Source of the DNA: Planctomycetota bacterium
GTDB taxonomy: Bacteria; Planctomycetota; Planctomycetia; Planctomycetales; Planctomycetaceae
Length of the DNA stretch: 43,166 nucleotides
Assembly: GCA_003671275.1 (NCBI GenBank)
Contig: QWPB01000005.1
Coordinates: forward strand, 1 to 43,166
Direction of reading: 5' to 3'
The translations under genes were made by a program, and so were the position numbers. Positions 40,091-43,166 of this stretch are shown here, piece after piece; positions within the stretch are counted from its first letter, which is position 1; each line of letters begins with the position of its first letter. The notes under the pieces were generated by a model that was given only the letters and a program-made list of their open reading frames with translations, did no database searches and was not told where the DNA came from.

Positions 40091-40627
40091 ATGAACCGAC
40101 TGGATGATCGCCCCCCCATTCGTCGCACCACGCTGCGTTCTCTTTGGCGAGGGCGACTGGCCTCGGCCATGGTGTCACTGGGTACGGTCGCTGTTGTCAT
40201 TCTGGCGACCCCCAAGCTGCGCGATGCGGTGCCGTTCAGCTGGTTTCAGAACGCCATCCCGCTCTGGATGATGACCGCCCTGACGCTGACGGGAACAGGG
40301 TTCTGGCTCTTGCGACAGATTGCCGCCGAGGAGCGAAGTCAACCGCCAGCCGGTCCCCGCCGCTTCCGCTCGGGCGTGTTCTACACCCGGCAGGACTGCC
40401 CACTGTGCGACGAGGCTTATGCCCTGCTGCTCGAATACGAAGAAGAACTGCCCCCACTGCAAATGGTCGATATCGATACACATCCCGAGTTGGTCGTGAA
40501 GTACGGAACCTGGGTACCGGTGCTGGAGATCGATGGCCGGGCCCGTTTTCGCGGACGGATCTCGGAAGTCTTGCTCCGCAGACTGGTACGGGGCACCGAA
40601 CCACTGGAAGAGCCCATTGACGACTAG
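40091..40627 (+). CDS. Membrane protein with C-terminal glutaredoxin-like (DUF836) domain
   Basis: This 178-residue protein has two hydrophobic segments (about residues 25-42 and 53-75) and then a thioredoxin-fold domain. The latter begins GVFYTRQDCPLCDEAYALL, with a C-P-L-C motif, and continues with PLQMVDIDTHPELVVKYGTW, the cis-proline segment VPVLEIDG, and a terminal GRISEVLLRRLV helix. The domain resembles glutaredoxin-like DUF836 proteins, which reduce disulfides or act in electron transfer. The ATG at 40091 is preferred; the frame is open to 40034. The fusion of two membrane helices to this domain is uncommon. It is monocistronic as far as can be seen. Confidence 0.75.
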   Translation: MNRLDDRPPIRRTTLRSLWRGRLASAMVSLGTVAVVILATPKLRDAVPFSWFQNAIPLWMMTALTLTGTGFWLLRQIAAEERSQPPAGPRRFRSGVFYTRQDCPLCDEAYALLLEYEEELPPLQMVDIDTHPELVVKYGTWVPVLEIDGRARFRGRISEVLLRRLVRGTEPLEEPIDD

Positions 40628-40690
40628 CAGTCGGTTGTAAACGTGGGATACCGGAGAGTCGCTCGCCTTTCATACTCTCTTGTTCCTGCG

Positions 40691-40724
40691 TCACCCAGAC
40701 ATCCCAAGCGATGTCCGGGTCACC
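40691..40724. repeat. Palindromic element at the 5' border of the Rhs fragment
   Basis: GTCACCCAGACATC and GATGTCCGGGTCAC pair over 12 of 14 positions around CCAAGC. The first ATG of the Rhs frame (40711) lies inside the right arm. The element type appears repetitive in planctomycetes (from memory). Confidence 0.65.
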
Positions 40725-42147
40725 CCGTCAGAATTGGGCCTTGTCGGCGGTGGGGGATTGGAATACGTTTACCGATGCGGGGGTCGCGCAGACTCGCACG
40801 CACGGTCCCGCACATGAGATCCTGACCATGGGCATGGCAACGGTCACGCACGATTCGCGCGGGAACATGACCGTCGATGAGCAGGCGAAGGCGTTCACGT
40901 GGGACACCTCGAACATGCTGCAGCAAGCGGTCGTCCCGGCGGGTAGTATGACGGGGACGGCGGGTACGCACTTGTATAAGTACGATGCCCTGGGGCGGCG
41001 GATCGCCAAGACCACCGACTCGACGGGGACGCCGTTTACCACCGTTTATGTCCACGTGGGGCAGCAGGTCTATGCCGAGTACCAATCGTCCCAGCCGTAC
41101 AGTAATCCGCTGCGGAAGTACGCCTATGGGTCGTATGTCGACGAGCCGGTGCTGCTAGTCGACCGCACCCCTTCGGGGTCTGTTGGAGCAGGTGTCGACG
41201 AGCGTTTTTACTATCACCGCAACCAGCAATACAGCGTTACGGCGTTGACGGATCAAAGCGGGTCCGTCGTCGAGCGTTACGCTTACACGGCGTATGGCGA
41301 GCCGACGATCCTGGACGGAGCGGGGACGACGACGCGGACGAGTTCAGCGTATGGGAATCCGTACCTGTACACCGCCCGGGCGTACGACTCCGAGAGCGGG
41401 CTATACTACTTCCGGGCGCGGATGTACGAAGGGCGCAAGGGACGGTTCTTGAGTCATGATCCGATTATGTATCCGGATGGGGCGAATACGTACGCGGGGT
41501 GGTTTGCGATGTCAAGAGTTGATTCAAACGGTAAGCAATCAACTGCACCAGAACTCCTGAATAAACCCATGGACTATGAAGTATACGCTGAGCATACTGT
41601 CAAGTCAGCATCACAATGCCCATCATCGTGTTGCGTCCCTAGCGGTAAGTGTAGTTTTGAAATCAAGTTAATGAGGGTCTGTGATAGCACATCAAAAACG
41701 TTCGAGCAAGACCGGTATGTACTTCGATTGTCATCCACGCCGACCGACCCAGGCCAGACAGCCCAGATTGACAAACCGTTCTGCTATGGTGGCTGGGATC
41801 GATTGCAGGGACAAGGAGGCGTTGACTTCACTTTAACGAATGGACGTAAGTGTCGCTTGGATGCAAGTCACTTCCCGGATCAGAGCAGCCCGATGCCGAG
41901 CGAAAGTTTCATGAACTCAGAGTGTGGTAGTCAAGTTCAAATGCGAATTGGAACAGGATTCGGAGAATATCTCTTTGGTCCTCACGTCACTGCGATTAAA
42001 GTTAATTTCTCAATTGTCACCGAGTGCATATGCGCCGCAAGGAGACTTCCAGGTAATGCTTCGGCCAGAGACATCACGGCGGGGTTACTCTCAATTGATA
42101 AAGCCATGAACGACAATGAAATATTTCCATCACTTCGAAAGGACTAG
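40711..42147 (+). CDS. Orphan Rhs tip with a cysteine-rich variable C-terminus, N-terminally truncated
   Basis: The 478-residue frame is only the last part of an Rhs protein. Residues 1-150 carry YD-type repeats (THDSRGNMT, YKYDALGRRIAKTTD), and 215-265 the Rhs core end (YLYTARAYDSESGLYYFRAR, then GRFLSHDPIMYPDGANTY). After about residue 275 the sequence changes to an AT-richer, cysteine-rich module of about 200 residues with ten Cys (for example CPSSCC, C-I-C). In polymorphic toxin systems this variable part is the toxin; its activity is not recognisable here. Full Rhs proteins exceed 1000 residues and carry a signal or export domain, both missing, so the frame may be silent. The start overlaps a palindromic element. 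A likely immunity gene begins one base after the stop. Confidence 0.75.
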   Translation: MSGSPRQNWALSAVGDWNTFTDAGVAQTRTHGPAHEILTMGMATVTHDSRGNMTVDEQAKAFTWDTSNMLQQAVVPAGSMTGTAGTHLYKYDALGRRIAKTTDSTGTPFTTVYVHVGQQVYAEYQSSQPYSNPLRKYAYGSYVDEPVLLVDRTPSGSVGAGVDERFYYHRNQQYSVTALTDQSGSVVERYAYTAYGEPTILDGAGTTTRTSSAYGNPYLYTARAYDSESGLYYFRARMYEGRKGRFLSHDPIMYPDGANTYAGWFAMSRVDSNGKQSTAPELLNKPMDYEVYAEHTVKSASQCPSSCCVPSGKCSFEIKLMRVCDSTSKTFEQDRYVLRLSSTPTDPGQTAQIDKPFCYGGWDRLQGQGGVDFTLTNGRKCRLDASHFPDQSSPMPSESFMNSECGSQVQMRIGTGFGEYLFGPHVTAIKVNFSIVTECICAARRLPGNASARDITAGLLSIDKAMNDNEIFPSLRKD

Positions 42148-42148
42148 A

Positions 42149-42922
42149 ATGAAATATACCAGAAAACACGTTGTGGTTGTCTTCTGCTTCCTCATGATTG
42201 GCTGGGCAGCAGTGTTGTCTATTCTGCGACTGTGTTGTCGTGTAGAGATGCTCGTTTTACTAGAGAATCAAGGTGCTGCTTTCGTGTACCAAAGCGATCT
42301 GACAGGAGATGACCCAGATGACGATGAACTCTGTATTCCAGTTGACGCGGCTGGTGTCTTTCACCCAAAAAGACGCGAACTATCATTCACTCAATGGCTA
42401 TGGCTGGGATCAAGGGGGGACGCAATTACTCCTGTCTCGTGCTCCGTTCCCTCTACAGAGACGTTGAATATGATTCTCGACAACCCAGGGGAGATGGAAT
42501 CTATAAGGAGGATTAGCATCTATGCTGAAGATGTGTCAAATGTGGACTGGGATAAAATTAGAAGACTCGAGAACCTTGAGGTATTGTTCGTTCACTCGTA
42601 TCTCGGTGTTTCTGATGATTTCCTATCCAACTGCTCAATGTTGCCACGTTTGACAACAATAATGTCACCTCACTGTGATTACAGTGACAGCGGAGTGTAT
42701 TCTGTCTCAAACAGTGACTCGTTGGAACTACTATCCGTGAATGGAGAGGGCGTTACGTATTCCGGGATTCGTTCTTTGGCACACCATCGACACCATTTGG
42801 AGGTCTTGCTTGGAGATGAATGCCTTGTCACTCAGGCGGAAATTGCCGAAATTGAGCATGGAAGTACGAATCGTGTCTCCATTCATCGAATGGGTTGGCG
42901 GGGTGGCCCGGTTGAACACTAG
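42149..42922 (+). CDS. Membrane-anchored LRR-like protein, candidate immunity to the Rhs C-terminus
   Basis: This 257-residue protein starts one base after the Rhs stop, with AAAGGA upstream. A membrane helix lies at residues 7-25 (HVVVVFCFLMIGWAAVLSIL). An extracytoplasmic part follows with leucine-rich repeat character: MESIRRISIYAEDVSN, RLENLEVLFVHSYLGVS, LPRLTTIMSPH, DSLELLSVNGEGVT and HHLEVLLGDECLV. Base composition matches the Rhs C-terminal module and not the flanks, so the two moved together. The last ten codons (RMGWRGGPVEH) lie in repeat sequence, so the natural C-terminus may be lost. Immunity function is inferred from position only; a stand-alone LRR envelope protein is the alternative. 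Confidence 0.6.
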   Translation: MKYTRKHVVVVFCFLMIGWAAVLSILRLCCRVEMLVLLENQGAAFVYQSDLTGDDPDDDELCIPVDAAGVFHPKRRELSFTQWLWLGSRGDAITPVSCSVPSTETLNMILDNPGEMESIRRISIYAEDVSNVDWDKIRRLENLEVLFVHSYLGVSDDFLSNCSMLPRLTTIMSPHCDYSDSGVYSVSNSDSLELLSVNGEGVTYSGIRSLAHHRHHLEVLLGDECLVTQAEIAEIEHGSTNRVSIHRMGWRGGPVEH

Positions 42923-42984
42923 CCCGGGGTGCCCCAGACGTTCTTTGATTTGGGTGGCCCGGACGCTGCTTTGAGCGTCTGGGT
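42899..42984. repeat. Repeat cluster at the 3' border of the Rhs cassette
   Basis: GGGTGGCCCGG occurs at 42900 and 42952, with a related GGGGTGCCCCAGACG between. GCCCGGACGCT (42957-42967) pairs with AGCGTCTGGGT (42974-42984) over 9 of 11 positions. The start of the cluster overlaps the end of the LRR-like gene. Confidence 0.6.
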
Positions 42985-43166
42985 TGCAGAGCAACAAGAG
43001 GGCGGGGCACAATTCGGCTGCCACAGCGAGAACCTCGATCATGTCCAAACCTCGTCGTGTCGATGATGCCCTGGCCTGCTCCCCGTTTTCTGATCCATGT
43101 GGTATGAGAGTCTAACCCCTGATGCCCCGCGAAGCGGGTCTTGGAAAGGCTCTGAACATGACGACG
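42985..43166. other. Right edge, with a possible gene start at 43158
   Basis: A small hairpin CCCGC-GAA-GCGGG (43126-43138) is followed by GGAAAGG (43143-43149) and an ATG at 43158 that is open to the end of the window (three codons). A gene probably begins here but cannot be identified. Confidence 0.35.

Overview
The window looks like a chromosome segment of a planctomycete, probably order Planctomycetales. This is inferred from the gene content: two DUF1501 secreted proteins, a GDSL-hydrolase/DUF1080 fusion, a very large secreted PQQ-like repeat protein, a lipoprotein with HEAT-like repeats beside an MMPL/RND exporter, and a sialate O-acetylesterase-like protein, all in moderately high-GC DNA. 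No species can be named from the sequence alone.

Region 1 (1-9.2 kb) is a decayed defence and mobile island that ends at the 3' side of ssrA (tmRNA). It holds a DUF1778/GNAT toxin-antitoxin pair with an operator-like palindrome; a chimeric gene joining a small mobile-element protein to the C-terminal part of an AbiEi antitoxin; two poorly characterised genes; a truncated restriction-controller (C protein) gene that still has its tandem C-boxes; the 3' half of hsdS; a compact PD-(D/E)xK / small protein / NERD-helicase set; and a frameshifted tyrosine-recombinase-like gene about 170 bp from the tmRNA.

Region 2 (9.2-31 kb) looks like stable core chromosome: ssrA, GDSL/DUF1080 protein, TSUP permease, amidohydrolase, HEAT lipoprotein + MMPL transporter, DUF1501 protein, acetylesterase, an ExbB-ExbD-ExbD energy-transduction operon with an extra membrane protein, the PQQ-like giant and an M24 peptidase.

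Region 3 (31-36.5 kb) is a phage-derived packaging-like cassette with no capsid, portal, tail or integrase gene: HTH protein, ParB-like protein, ABC-type ATPase plus GNAT domain, small terminase-like protein and large terminase. It is riddled with short palindromic repeats, several of them inside reading frames. The ATPase and GNAT domains are in different frames, joined at a run of nine A. About 30 plausible GNAT residues lie before any usable GNAT start codon, so a slip on that run may make an ATPase-GNAT fusion. This is the most unusual feature of the window.

Region 4 (36.5-43.2 kb) returns to core-like genes (MBL-fold hydrolase, membrane-anchored protein, DUF1501, glutaredoxin-like membrane protein). 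It ends in an orphan Rhs tip with a cysteine-rich C-terminal module and an adjacent membrane LRR-like gene that may be its immunity partner, bordered on both sides by palindromic repeats.
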